DNA of 13,053 nt, taken from contig JAGRBY010000152.1 in assembly GCA_020433835.1 (NCBI GenBank), positions 1 to 13,053 on the forward strand, read 5' to 3'. Under the pieces are notes generated by a model, which was not told the DNA's origin, searched no databases, and saw only the letters and a list, made by a program, of their open reading frames with translations. How positions within the stretch are numbered: the stretch's first letter is position 1; each line of letters begins with the position of its first letter. Shown here piece after piece: positions 1-6,375 of this stretch. Made by a program: the position numbers and the translations under genes. This stretch comes from Anaerolineae bacterium (GTDB taxonomy: Bacteria > Chloroflexota > Anaerolineae > 4572-78 > J111).

Positions 1-927
1 GATGGTGCGCACCGTTGTGGCCCGCGTGCTGAGTTTATCGACTACGCCAATTTTGCCGTTCAAATCAATCACATCACCCGGGCGGATGGCCTGTTCAAAC
101 AACAAAATCAAACCGCTAATAAAATCGGCCACAATCTGCTGCAAGCCGAAGCCGATACCCACCGACAAACCGCCGCCGACCAAAGCCAAGGTTGAAGAGT
201 CGAGTCCAACCACCTGCAAGACGGCAATAAGACCCAGCAACAAAATAAAATAGCGGCTGATAGTGGTGATCGCATTCATAACACCCGGCTCATGGCCCAA
301 ACGTGGATTCAACACCCGGTAAAGCAGCCCTTCAGTAATCCATGCCGCCACGACAAAGCAGTAAAGGACGAGCAGCGCGAAAAAGACCACGCGCATAGTC
401 ACGGTCGTGCCAAAAACAGTAAACAGCGAGGCATCAATCATAAGATCGAGGCCGACCGTATTGAGAGTCAACAGAGAAACCACTATCGTTCCGAAGACCG
501 GCATCAAAATCCAGCGATGGTAGGGCTGGGCATCAGGCCCAAAATAGGCGTACAAGCCCATCACAATAAGCCGATAAACCAGCCACATAAAAAAGAGGAT
601 TATCGAACTCTGTAAGATGCCCACCGGATAACCCAGACGCATAAAAAACCAGATGGCCAGTTGGACAAAAAGCAGGCTTAAGAGCGGGGAGAAAAGATGC
701 TGAACAGCGACCATCCAGCGCCGCCAGGCCGGATCATCGGTTTGATCCGCTTTGCGTCCCTGATCACGTTTTCGGACCCAAATTCGTACTATTTCAGGCA
801 GATACCAGGCCAGGCTTAGAATAATCAAAGCCGTGATAACCTGACGCTGGACAGCAGGGCGGGCCAGATAGATGAGTAGAATATCGATTTGGGTAATTAT
901 CAATTGGATAGATGAATCAGTCGGCAT
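1..927 (-). CDS. MscS-family mechanosensitive ion channel, C-terminal part missing
   Basis: Reading the minus strand from the ATG at 927 gives 309 open codons that run off the window, so the end of the pore domain and the cytoplasmic vestibule are not visible. Family role: a membrane channel that opens under membrane tension and releases solutes during osmotic downshock. The protein is hydrophobic, with likely membrane helices near residues 30-48, 74-97, 104-128, 139-160, 168-197 and 222-241. Next comes a Gly/Ala-rich pore-lining helix (about 244-278, containing GGGLSVGIGFGLQQ), then the start of the MscS beta domain with RPGDVIDLNGKIGVVDKLS and TTVRTI at 282-309. The extra N-terminal helices make it larger than E. 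coli MscS, like the multi-helix MscS/MscK-type members. An AAGGGAG ribosome site lies five bases before the start. It follows the solute-binding lipoprotein gene by 49 bases and may be co-transcribed. Family assignment is secure; gating properties are unknown. Confidence 0.88.
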   Translation of the reverse strand, partial: MPTDSSIQLIITQIDILLIYLARPAVQRQVITALIILSLAWYLPEIVRIWVRKRDQGRKADQTDDPAWRRWMVAVQHLFSPLLSLLFVQLAIWFFMRLGYPVGILQSSIILFFMWLVYRLIVMGLYAYFGPDAQPYHRWILMPVFGTIVVSLLTLNTVGLDLMIDASLFTVFGTTVTMRVVFFALLVLYCFVVAAWITEGLLYRVLNPRLGHEPGVMNAITTISRYFILLLGLIAVLQVVGLDSSTLALVGGGLSVGIGFGLQQIVADFISGLILLFEQAIRPGDVIDLNGKIGVVDKLSTRATTVRTI

Positions 928-976
928 AATATCTCCCTTATCAGAGAAATGGAATTACGCTGTGGTAGAGGCACCA

Positions 977-2248
977 TTATTCACTGGCGCTCTCAGCAGA
1001 GCAGCCGGGCGGCAGATCATAGGCCTCTGGGGCGTAGCCTTGCAGTTCGATGACGGCCAGGCCAAAATCACACACGGCTTCTTCGGGTGTTTTAACGCCT
1101 GAAAGAACGTTGCCGTAAGTCAGATCACCCAGCATATACAATTCTTGGCGATGAAGGTTGTTAGGCAGCGTGACGGCGGTACGCGCTTGCTGCGAAAAAC
1201 CGGAGATCAAAGGATGAACGCGAGAGTCGACTAAAACCTGCCGATTGGCCGGCACCCGATTTAAGATGCGCATCAAGGTACGGGTTTGCTCGGTGTTGGT
1301 TAAATAGCGGGCTAAAATAGTAGCCAGTTCAGCCTGTTTTTCGGTGGAGGCGGTGCTGAGCATAATGGTTTCAATCGGTAAAAGAGGACCGGAGGCTCCT
1401 TCCGGTCCGGCCGGCAGCCACGTAACGCCCAGAATATTTTCGTCCATCTCCTGCAATAGTGAAGATAACTCTGTGGGTTTGGCAACGTAATAGGCAATCT
1501 TACCTTCAATAAATAATCTTTGCAGGGTGGCTCCATCACGATTCAGAATGATGCCGGGGTTGCTTTGCGCCTCGTTAAGCCAGGTCAGCCACTCGCGGAA
1601 GCCGCTAGAGGCCAGGGTAAAGCGCCCCGCCTCATCGAATAAGCCCTGGCCAAAGTCTTGCACCCCCCAATGGGCTTCCTCAAAGCGGGGCACAAAGGCG
1701 ATGCTTTTATCCTCACCCACATCTAAAAGTAGGTCGTTAAGGGTGCGGGGTACGGTTGTCACCAGTTCCTTGTTGTAGTAGAGGGCGACCGGCTCCAGAG
1801 CCATAGGGTAACCCCATACTTCATCCTGGTAACGTAGGTCGGCAATGATGTTGGGTCGATAATCGTTGAGGGTGATTTCATCGTCCGGAACAGGGCGAAT
1901 ATAGCCGGCATCAACCAACGGGCGAATCCAATCGCTGGAGCCAATGACCAGATCGGGGCCAATACCCTGGGCTGTACTGGCCTGATATTGGGCGAGCAGT
2001 TCATGCTCCGGCACGGCAATGGCAATGATGCGGGTTTCGGGGTTGATTGCCCGAAAATCGGTGATAAGCTGATCCAGAAACGCGGCTTCATCATCGCTCC
2101 AGCCGTGCCATAACAAGGCCCGCCCAGAGATACGCGGCGTCTCCGAGGTAACAGTCATTTGACAACCGGACATCACGATAAGCACAGGGATAAGGATAAA
2201 TAGCCTGTAAAAACACATTTGAATTTGAATAGAAAAGGGTCTGGGCAT
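977..2248 (-). CDS. Extracellular solute-binding lipoprotein, family 1 (maltose/sugar type)
   Basis: A 423-residue protein with a lipoprotein signal: a hydrophobic stretch followed by the lipobox VMSGC, with the lipid-modified Cys at residue 29. The mature part resembles periplasmic-type binding proteins of ABC sugar importers: an ALLWHGWSDDE opening strand, a GPDLVIGSSDWI segment, a conserved VWGYPMALEPVALYYNKEL block (about 144-162) and LFIEGKIAYYV further on. Expected role: capture of a sugar or oligosaccharide at the outer membrane face and delivery to a permease. No permease or ATPase gene is in the window, so it is either an orphan or its partners lie elsewhere. The start is uncertain: neither Met1 nor Met11 (2218) has a clear ribosome site, although Met11 would still leave a complete signal peptide. 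It starts 32 bases after mutY stops, so readthrough from mutY is likely. The ligand cannot be read from the sequence. Confidence 0.82.
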   Translation of the reverse strand: MPRPFSIQIQMCFYRLFILIPVLIVMSGCQMTVTSETPRISGRALLWHGWSDDEAAFLDQLITDFRAINPETRIIAIAVPEHELLAQYQASTAQGIGPDLVIGSSDWIRPLVDAGYIRPVPDDEITLNDYRPNIIADLRYQDEVWGYPMALEPVALYYNKELVTTVPRTLNDLLLDVGEDKSIAFVPRFEEAHWGVQDFGQGLFDEAGRFTLASSGFREWLTWLNEAQSNPGIILNRDGATLQRLFIEGKIAYYVAKPTELSSLLQEMDENILGVTWLPAGPEGASGPLLPIETIMLSTASTEKQAELATILARYLTNTEQTRTLMRILNRVPANRQVLVDSRVHPLISGFSQQARTAVTLPNNLHRQELYMLGDLTYGNVLSGVKTPEEAVCDFGLAVIELQGYAPEAYDLPPGCSAESASE

Positions 2249-2280
2249 GCACTTTGCCGAAATACTGACTCATTAATGTC

Positions 2281-3360
2281 TTACGACTGACGCAGGGCCG
2301 CAATTATCTTTAGATCGGTGCGTGGAAAGGCGTAGCTATCCAATTCATCCAGGGTAGCCCAGCGCCAATCGGCTACTTCCAGCGCTTGTGGGGTTCCCTC
2401 TACAATTTGGCAATAAAAGGTGTGTAATGTAATTTTAAAGTGAGTGTAGCTGTGCTTAATAACGGTCACCGGCTCGCCGACTTCAATTTCCAGCCCCAGT
2501 TCTTCTTGGATTTCGCGATGCAAACAGTCGGATAGCTCCTCATCGGGTTGGCATTTGCCGCCCGGAAATTCCCACAACCCGCCCAACATACTCTCTACCG
2601 GACGCTGGGCGATTAAAAATTTATCGTCTTGGCGTATCACCGCCGCTGTAACGTCATAGTGCGGCAGCCGTTTTTTAGGCGGTCGATAGGGAAGTTCGAG
2701 CTGTAGGCCTTGTAATCGCGCCTGGCAGAGCGTATTGAGCGGGCAACTCCCGCAGCGCGGTTTTTTCGGCGCGCAGACGGTGGCCCCCAGCTCGATGAGC
2801 GCCTCGGTCCAGTGGCCGGGTTCATCGGGATCGACCAACTCGGAGGCGATAGTTTGCACCTGAACCGCGCCTTGGCCTTGCTTAACATCCTGTTCAATGG
2901 CAAACAAACGCGCAATCACCCGCTTCACGTTATTATCCACCGCCGCCACTGGTTCGCCAAATGCGATGGCCGCGACAGAGGCAGCGGTATACAACCCAAA
3001 GCCGGGCAGTTCGCGCAGGTCGACGTAGGTTTCGGGCAGTTGACCGCCAAATTTATCGACAATCTTAGAGGCTGCATTGTGCAAATTACGGGCGCGAGCG
3101 TAGTAACCCAATCCCTCCCAGGCTTTGAGGACATCATCCAGCGAAGCCTCGGCCAAATCCTCGATGGTCGGAAAGCGCTCTAAAAAGCGCAGGTAGTAGG
3201 GAATAACCGTTGCTACCTGGGTTTGCTGAAGCATGACCTCAGAAATCCAGATGCGATACGGTGAGGTTTCGCCGCGCCATGGCAAGTTACGTTTATTTTT
3301 GTGAAACCAGTTCAGAAGCTTGGTTCGGAACTCTGTAACATTGTCAATTTGATTTATCAA
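2281..3360 (-). CDS. mutY: A/G-specific adenine DNA glycosylase MutY with C-terminal Nudix-type domain
   Basis: MutY removes adenine mispaired with 8-oxoguanine in base-excision repair. The 359-residue protein has the full architecture. The N-terminal helical domain has LPWRG at 26-30 and SEVMLQQTQV at 40-49, with catalytic Glu41. The helix-hairpin-helix is LPGFGLYTAASV (118-129). The catalytic Asp is Asp142, in VDNNVKRV. The 4Fe-4S cluster Cys are 196, 203, 206 and 212 (C-x6-C-x2-C-x5-C). The C-terminal domain (about 235-357) carries HSYTHF (303-308), matching the 8-oxoG-recognition loop. Unusually, its Nudix box fits the full consensus G-x5-E-x7-REuxEExGu at 268-290. The start is a TTG inside the end of the preceding racemase gene, overlapping it by 17 bases; an in-frame stop lies 12 bases upstream, and no other start fits. 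This suggests translational coupling. Identity is very secure. Confidence 0.97.
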   Translation of the reverse strand: MINQIDNVTEFRTKLLNWFHKNKRNLPWRGETSPYRIWISEVMLQQTQVATVIPYYLRFLERFPTIEDLAEASLDDVLKAWEGLGYYARARNLHNAASKIVDKFGGQLPETYVDLRELPGFGLYTAASVAAIAFGEPVAAVDNNVKRVIARLFAIEQDVKQGQGAVQVQTIASELVDPDEPGHWTEALIELGATVCAPKKPRCGSCPLNTLCQARLQGLQLELPYRPPKKRLPHYDVTAAVIRQDDKFLIAQRPVESMLGGLWEFPGGKCQPDEELSDCLHREIQEELGLEIEVGEPVTVIKHSYTHFKITLHTFYCQIVEGTPQALEVADWRWATLDELDSYAFPRTDLKIIAALRQS

Positions 3361-4462
3361 AAACCTGATGCCTTACTCGCACTTTTTCAACGCGATCCAT
3401 AAGTACCTCCACGCCAATGCCAGGCCCGGTCGGAACAGACAGCGTCGAGTCTTCTTTGTTAAGTTCAAAAATCGGTTCGGCAATATCTTCAGCGTAGTAA
3501 CGGGCTGAGGCCGAAATGTCACCGGGCAGGGTAAAGTTGGGCATTGTCGCCAGATGCACATTGATAGCGCGACCCACACCGGTTTCCAGCATACCGCCGC
3601 ACCACATCTCCAGGCCGCCTGCAACCGACATATCGTGGATTTTGACGGCGTTGGTCAAACCGCCCACGCGCGCTACCTTCATATTAATAATGCGGCAGGC
3701 TTGCAGTTCGATCGCCGCCTGGGCATGCTGCGGCGAGTGAATACTTTCATCAAGACAGACAGCCGTTTTGATCTGGGCTTGCAGCTTAGAATGCTCAAAA
3801 ATATCGTCATAGTACAGCGGCTGCTCAACCATCAGCAGGTCGTATTCATCGAGATTGTGAAAAATGGCGACATCATCCAGTGTGAAGGCGGAGTTGGCAT
3901 CGCCCATCAGTTTGATGTGGGGATGTCGCGCCCGTACCGCCGAGATGGGTTCAACCTCCCAGCCCGGCTCGATTTTCATTTTGATACGCCGGTAGCCCAA
4001 ATTGACAAAGCTATCGATCCGATCCAGCAGCGCTTGCAGGCTGGGCTGGATGCCGATACTGACGCCAACCTCAACCCGATCGCGCACGCCGCCCAGTTTT
4101 TGGCAAAGCGGCACCCCTTCGGCTTTGGCTAATAAATCCCAGAGTGCGTTTTCCAGGCCGGCTTTAGCCATTTGATGACCGCGTACCTTTTTGAAATGGC
4201 CGATTGCATCCTGCGGAGTAGCTATATCAAGGCCAATGCAAGGCGGCACAAGATAGTCGTTGAGAATATGCCACGACGTAGTCACCGTCTCATACGAATA
4301 GCCCGGATCGGTCGAGGCCACGCCCTCACCCCAGCCGACCAGCCCTTCGCTGTAGACGGCAACCAAGATGCACGAGCGTTCAATCTGTGTACCAAAGCTG
4401 GTTCGAAAGGGGTGAACAAGCTGCTGGGAAATATGGTGTAGTTCAATACGTTCTATCTTCAT
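3344..4462 (-). CDS. menC: Enolase-superfamily OSBS / N-succinylamino acid racemase
   Basis: A 372-residue member of the muconate-lactonising subgroup, of the o-succinylbenzoate synthase/N-acylamino acid racemase (MenC type 2) family. Visible active-site residues: the KxK pair Lys161 and Lys163 (RRIKMKIEPG), metal ligands Asp188 (GDANSAF), Glu213 (VEQPL) and Asp238 (CLDES), and the opposite base Lys262 (NMKVARVGG). These match the spacing known for the Amycolatopsis enzyme to within one residue. The C-terminal signature GGMLETGVGRA and PGDISAS are also present. Family members make o-succinylbenzoate for menaquinone, racemise N-succinyl amino acids, or do both; sequence alone does not separate these. 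The GNAT acyltransferase just upstream and the lack of men genes favour racemase. I chose the ATG at 4462 because AGGAG (4468-4472) lies five bases before it and the family begins here; an upstream in-frame start at 4525 lies in the intergenic hairpin. menC is used here only as the family name. Confidence 0.9.
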   Translation of the reverse strand: MKIERIELHHISQQLVHPFRTSFGTQIERSCILVAVYSEGLVGWGEGVASTDPGYSYETVTTSWHILNDYLVPPCIGLDIATPQDAIGHFKKVRGHQMAKAGLENALWDLLAKAEGVPLCQKLGGVRDRVEVGVSIGIQPSLQALLDRIDSFVNLGYRRIKMKIEPGWEVEPISAVRARHPHIKLMGDANSAFTLDDVAIFHNLDEYDLLMVEQPLYYDDIFEHSKLQAQIKTAVCLDESIHSPQHAQAAIELQACRIINMKVARVGGLTNAVKIHDMSVAGGLEMWCGGMLETGVGRAINVHLATMPNFTLPGDISASARYYAEDIAEPIFELNKEDSTLSVPTGPGIGVEVLMDRVEKVRVRHQVFDKSN

Positions 4463-4481
4463 AGAGTCTCCTGTAAAATCG

Positions 4482-4542
4482 GTTTGTTGGTTTGATAGTT
4501 GGTTGGTTGGTTGGATACCATTCAATTATCAAACCAACAAAC
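4482..4542 (-). repeat. Perfect 16-bp inverted repeat between the acyltransferase and racemase genes
   Basis: The left arm is 4482-4497 (gtttgttggtttgata) and its exact reverse complement is at 4527-4542, with a 29-base loop. Pairing can continue inward for three more bases after one mismatch (4499-4501 with 4523-4525). The outer end reaches the first base of the GNAT stop codon (4542-4544), and the racemase ribosome site begins ten bases beyond the other end. In the minus-strand transcript the stem is followed by CCGATTTTAC, a short T run. It could be an intergenic attenuator, an RNA-stability hairpin, or a copy of a dispersed palindromic element. The structure is certain; the function is not. 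Confidence 0.75.
4501..4514 (+). repeat. GGTT tandem repeat, two-tetrad G-quadruplex candidate
   Basis: The loop of the inverted repeat contains four GG pairs spaced by TT on the plus strand (GGTTGGTTGGTTGG). This pattern can form a two-layer G-quadruplex, as the thrombin-binding DNA aptamer with similar GG-TT-GG spacing does. It is on the non-transcribed strand of the local minus-strand genes, so it would act in DNA and not in their mRNA. Slippage of this repeat may also cause length variation between strains. Confidence 0.5.
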
Positions 4543-5363
4543 TAACTATTTTTCCAATCGGTTTGTAATAGGTAATAATTGCGGCCCTCGTGGCGCAGCA
4601 GATCGGTGGCTTTGTAATCGTTTACAAAAGCCGTTTGGAAGATGTGGCGCGTTTGCAAACGCCACGTGAGCGCTGCCTCTCCATTTTTGGCTTTAAGCGC
4701 GGCCAGATCTGCCGGAATCTCGACCAGGCAGCGCGGCCCGTACGGCAAATCGACATCAGTTGGAGGGAGCAAAAGACCATCCGACTGCGCCACAGCCGGG
4801 TTGAGTACCGGCCAGCCCAAGGCCAGCCCATCCGGTTCAGCATCATCGCCGGCAAGTCGCCGCAGCACGTGGGGCGAATCGAGCCACCAAGCCGCCGTAA
4901 GGCGATCGCTGGGCAAGCCTTGATTGATGGCATCGGTCATCTCGCCATAGAGATTAGGGGTGTAAAGGTTACTGACTGCGCCGAGTTTTCTGAGATTGAA
5001 ACGGGCGTTGCGGCCCTGAAGCGGGTCGAACGTCCAGGTCATTAGTGTGATGCCAAGGGCTAAAGTCGCTTCGCGTTGGGCCAGTTTAATTTGGTAGCCC
5101 AGGCCTTGATCATGCAGTTCGGGCAAGACCCCGGCCTGGTGAGAAGCAATTTTAAGCCGGCCGTCTTTGGTTAGCGCCGGAAAACCAAAGGCGAAGCCAA
5201 CCGGTCGATTCTGATCCCAGGCCAGCAGCACAACGCCACCTTCTTTAGCGACCGTCAACAGCAGATGATCCGGCACCTCGCCCGCACCCCAAATTTGGCG
5301 CTGCAACTGCTCGATGATACGACATTCTTCGGCTGTGTGAACCGGTCGTATTTCAATAGTCAT
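4542..5363 (-). CDS. GNAT-superfamily acyltransferase (COG3375-like), possible amino-acid N-acyltransferase
   Basis: From the ATG at 5363 this gives 273 residues. The N-terminal half has a GNAT fold: MTIEIRPVHT opening strand, LQRQIWG at 20-26, a central strand VVLLAWDQNRPVGFAFGF (44-61), and the acyl-CoA pyrophosphate-binding segment HQAGVLPELHDQGLGYQIK at 75-93. WTFDPLQGRNARFNLRKLGA (110-129) is typical of the COG3375 branch. The C-terminal half (from about 150) is a branch-specific extension with no motif I can name. Related genes sit next to N-succinylamino acid racemases in other bacteria, where the GNAT enzyme N-succinylates D-amino acids; here the racemase follows by 79 bases in the same direction. 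Succinyl-CoA and D-amino acids are therefore the likely substrates by inference. A GTG start at 5471 would add 36 residues unlike the family and extend past the predicted promoter, so I prefer 5363, although it lacks a clear ribosome site. Confidence 0.84.
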   Translation of the reverse strand: MTIEIRPVHTAEECRIIEQLQRQIWGAGEVPDHLLLTVAKEGGVVLLAWDQNRPVGFAFGFPALTKDGRLKIASHQAGVLPELHDQGLGYQIKLAQREATLALGITLMTWTFDPLQGRNARFNLRKLGAVSNLYTPNLYGEMTDAINQGLPSDRLTAAWWLDSPHVLRRLAGDDAEPDGLALGWPVLNPAVAQSDGLLLPPTDVDLPYGPRCLVEIPADLAALKAKNGEAALTWRLQTRHIFQTAFVNDYKATDLLRHEGRNYYLLQTDWKNS

Positions 5364-5379
5364 AGGAAGGTTTGCCTGT

Positions 5380-5408
5380 ATTATAAAATAATAATCGGAT
5401 TCTACGCT
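5380..5408 (-). promoter_or_regulatory. Candidate promoter of the GNAT-racemase-mutY block
   Basis: On the minus strand a perfect TATAAT occupies 5385-5380. No good -35 box is found at 16-18 bases (5403-5408 reads AGCGTA). Transcription would start near 5373, only about ten bases before the ATG at 5363, giving an almost leaderless mRNA. That fits the absence of a Shine-Dalgarno sequence there. The weak -35 suggests that an activator may be needed. Confidence 0.45.
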
Positions 5409-5414
5409 AACGTC

Positions 5415-5430
5415 CAGATTGGGCAATCTG
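5415..5430. promoter_or_regulatory. Inverted repeat CAGATT-N4-AATCTG, possible operator
   Basis: A perfect 6-bp dyad with a 4-base spacer. Its centre is about 50 bases upstream of the predicted leftward transcription start, where activator sites often lie. A dyad of this size can arise by chance, so the role is only suggested. Confidence 0.3.
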
Positions 5431-5480
5431 AAAGGGACATTTCTATAAATTGCGTGTTTGTTTATCTCCACGACGAATAT

Positions 5481-5493
5481 TTACATAATGTAA
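5481..5493. promoter_or_regulatory. Perfect palindrome TTACAT-A-ATGTAA, possible operator
   Basis: A 13-base dyad in an AT-rich stretch, centred at 5487, about 50 bases upstream of the predicted rightward transcription start. A second dyad, CATTAT-N6-ATAATG (5514-5531), overlaps the -10 box itself and could be a repressor site. AT-rich sequence makes such dyads easier to find by chance. Confidence 0.3.
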
Positions 5494-5501
5494 TTTCAAG
5501 A

Positions 5502-5530
5502 TTGCATTTTGATCATTATCAGTGTATAAT
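5502..5530 (+). promoter_or_regulatory. Sigma70-type promoter for the SurA-like lipoprotein gene
   Basis: A perfect -10 box TATAAT at 5525-5530 is preceded by TTGCAT at 5502-5507 with an exact 17-base spacer. The -35 matches only the TTG of the consensus. Transcription would start near 5537. This excludes the GTG at 5522 as the translation start and supports a start near 5585. Confidence 0.6.
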
Positions 5531-5584
5531 GGGTCGAGTAAACCCTATATATTGTGTAGTTATTCATTAGATTGTCAAGATGTA

Positions 5585-6283
5585 GTGTACTTAACGCAAA
5601 GAATAACAAAATCGGGGCATCGCTTCTTTTTCATTGTTCTTATCGGTTTAGCCTGTAGTTTTGGCTCAAGAGCAAACCAAACGGCAGAAGTTGCACCCGA
5701 AAGCGAACAAACCACGACAACAAATTCAACAACGTCGGCATCTGATCCGATCTTAACGGGGCAAGCCGATACCCCTGATGCGGCGTCCAAGCAAGCGGTT
5801 GAAGATGGCAAACCGCTCGTTGCCCGAGTTAACGGCCAGCCCATTTTTCTTGCTGTTTATGAGGGGCGGGTGACCCAAATAGAGCAAGCGCTTAACCGCC
5901 GGCAGCCGGACGATGAGTTAGACCAGCTTGCTTTGGCCGTTGAATTACGCCAGCAGGTGCTCGATGGCCTGATCGAGCAAGCGCTTATCGAACAGCAGGC
6001 CACCGAATTGGGCATTACCTTATCGCCGGAAGATGTTAAGGCTGAGGCCGAAAAATTTGTAAGCGGCCTTGATCCGCAAACCGAGTTTGAGCGGTGGCTG
6101 GAAAGTAATGGCTTGACTGAGGCCACCTTTCTCGCGGATTTGCAGTCGCAGCTTATCGCTAACCGGGTCTTTGAGCAAGTAACCCAGGGCGAAGCCGATC
6201 AAGCGCAAAAAAACCGAACTTTTACTGCATGGCTCGCCGAAAAACGCGCGGCAGCAGTTATTGAAAAATACGTTATCCCTTAG
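5585..6283 (+). CDS. SurA N-terminal-domain-like chaperone lipoprotein without PPIase domain
   Basis: The frame is open from 5522, but the promoter -10 box lies on top of that point, so I place the start at the GTG at 5585. This gives 232 residues and a compact lipoprotein signal: basic start, FFFIVLI core and lipobox IGLAC with Cys24. A Thr/Ser-rich spacer (about 40-55) links the anchor to the folded part. Residues about 75-200 match the SurA/PrsA N-terminal chaperone fold: VARVNGQPI, a long helix with ELRQQVLDGLIEQALIEQQA (120-139), then ELGITLSPEDVKAE and FERWLESNGLTEATFLADLQ. This is the usual order before a parvulin domain, but the protein stops at IEKYVIP with no parvulin PPIase domain. 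Expected role: holding or folding exported proteins at the cell surface. There is no strong ribosome site, so the exact start is uncertain. It heads the plus-strand block. Confidence 0.78.
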   Translation: MYLTQRITKSGHRFFFIVLIGLACSFGSRANQTAEVAPESEQTTTTNSTTSASDPILTGQADTPDAASKQAVEDGKPLVARVNGQPIFLAVYEGRVTQIEQALNRRQPDDELDQLALAVELRQQVLDGLIEQALIEQQATELGITLSPEDVKAEAEKFVSGLDPQTEFERWLESNGLTEATFLADLQSQLIANRVFEQVTQGEADQAQKNRTFTAWLAEKRAAAVIEKYVIP

Positions 6284-6284
6284 A

Positions 6285-6315
6285 TTGTGGACATTACCAT
6301 TATTTAGATTATACT
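6285..6315 (+). promoter_or_regulatory. Weak candidate promoter before the TPR-like gene
   Basis: TTGTGG at 6285-6290 and TATACT at 6310-6315 are separated by 19 bases, which is longer than ideal. A small hairpin GGCAG-N6-CTGCC (6325-6340) follows in the would-be leader. Readthrough from the upstream gene is an equally good explanation for expression. Confidence 0.3.
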
Positions 6316-6375
6316 TCCAAATAAGGCAGACTTTACTGCCCCAAGGAAATCTATAGCGCAAGGTAATGTAATACA

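Noticed and set aside
2..615. Open frames on the plus strand at the left edge.
   Set aside because: The minus strand reads as a continuous MscS protein with membrane helices and the conserved beta-domain start; the plus-strand frames are basic, Pro/Lys/Gln-rich and without a signature.
3554..4132. A 192-codon open frame on the plus strand.
   Set aside because: It lies wholly opposite the racemase gene, whose catalytic residues are all in frame on the other strand. It has no domain signature or ribosome site.
4463..4525. Extending the racemase upstream to 4525.
   Set aside because: The extra 21 residues come from the hairpin and GGTT repeat, and the ATG at 4462 has a good ribosome site and matches the family's usual N-terminus.
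5522..5584. Extending the SurA-like lipoprotein upstream to the GTG at 5522.
   Set aside because: The -10 box of the best promoter overlaps this codon, so it would not be transcribed, and the extension would put about 20 extra residues before the signal peptide.
6366..6371. ATG-TAA start-stop pair as a regulatory mini-ORF.
   Set aside because: Such six-base pairs are common by chance, and the nearby AAGG is too close to serve it.
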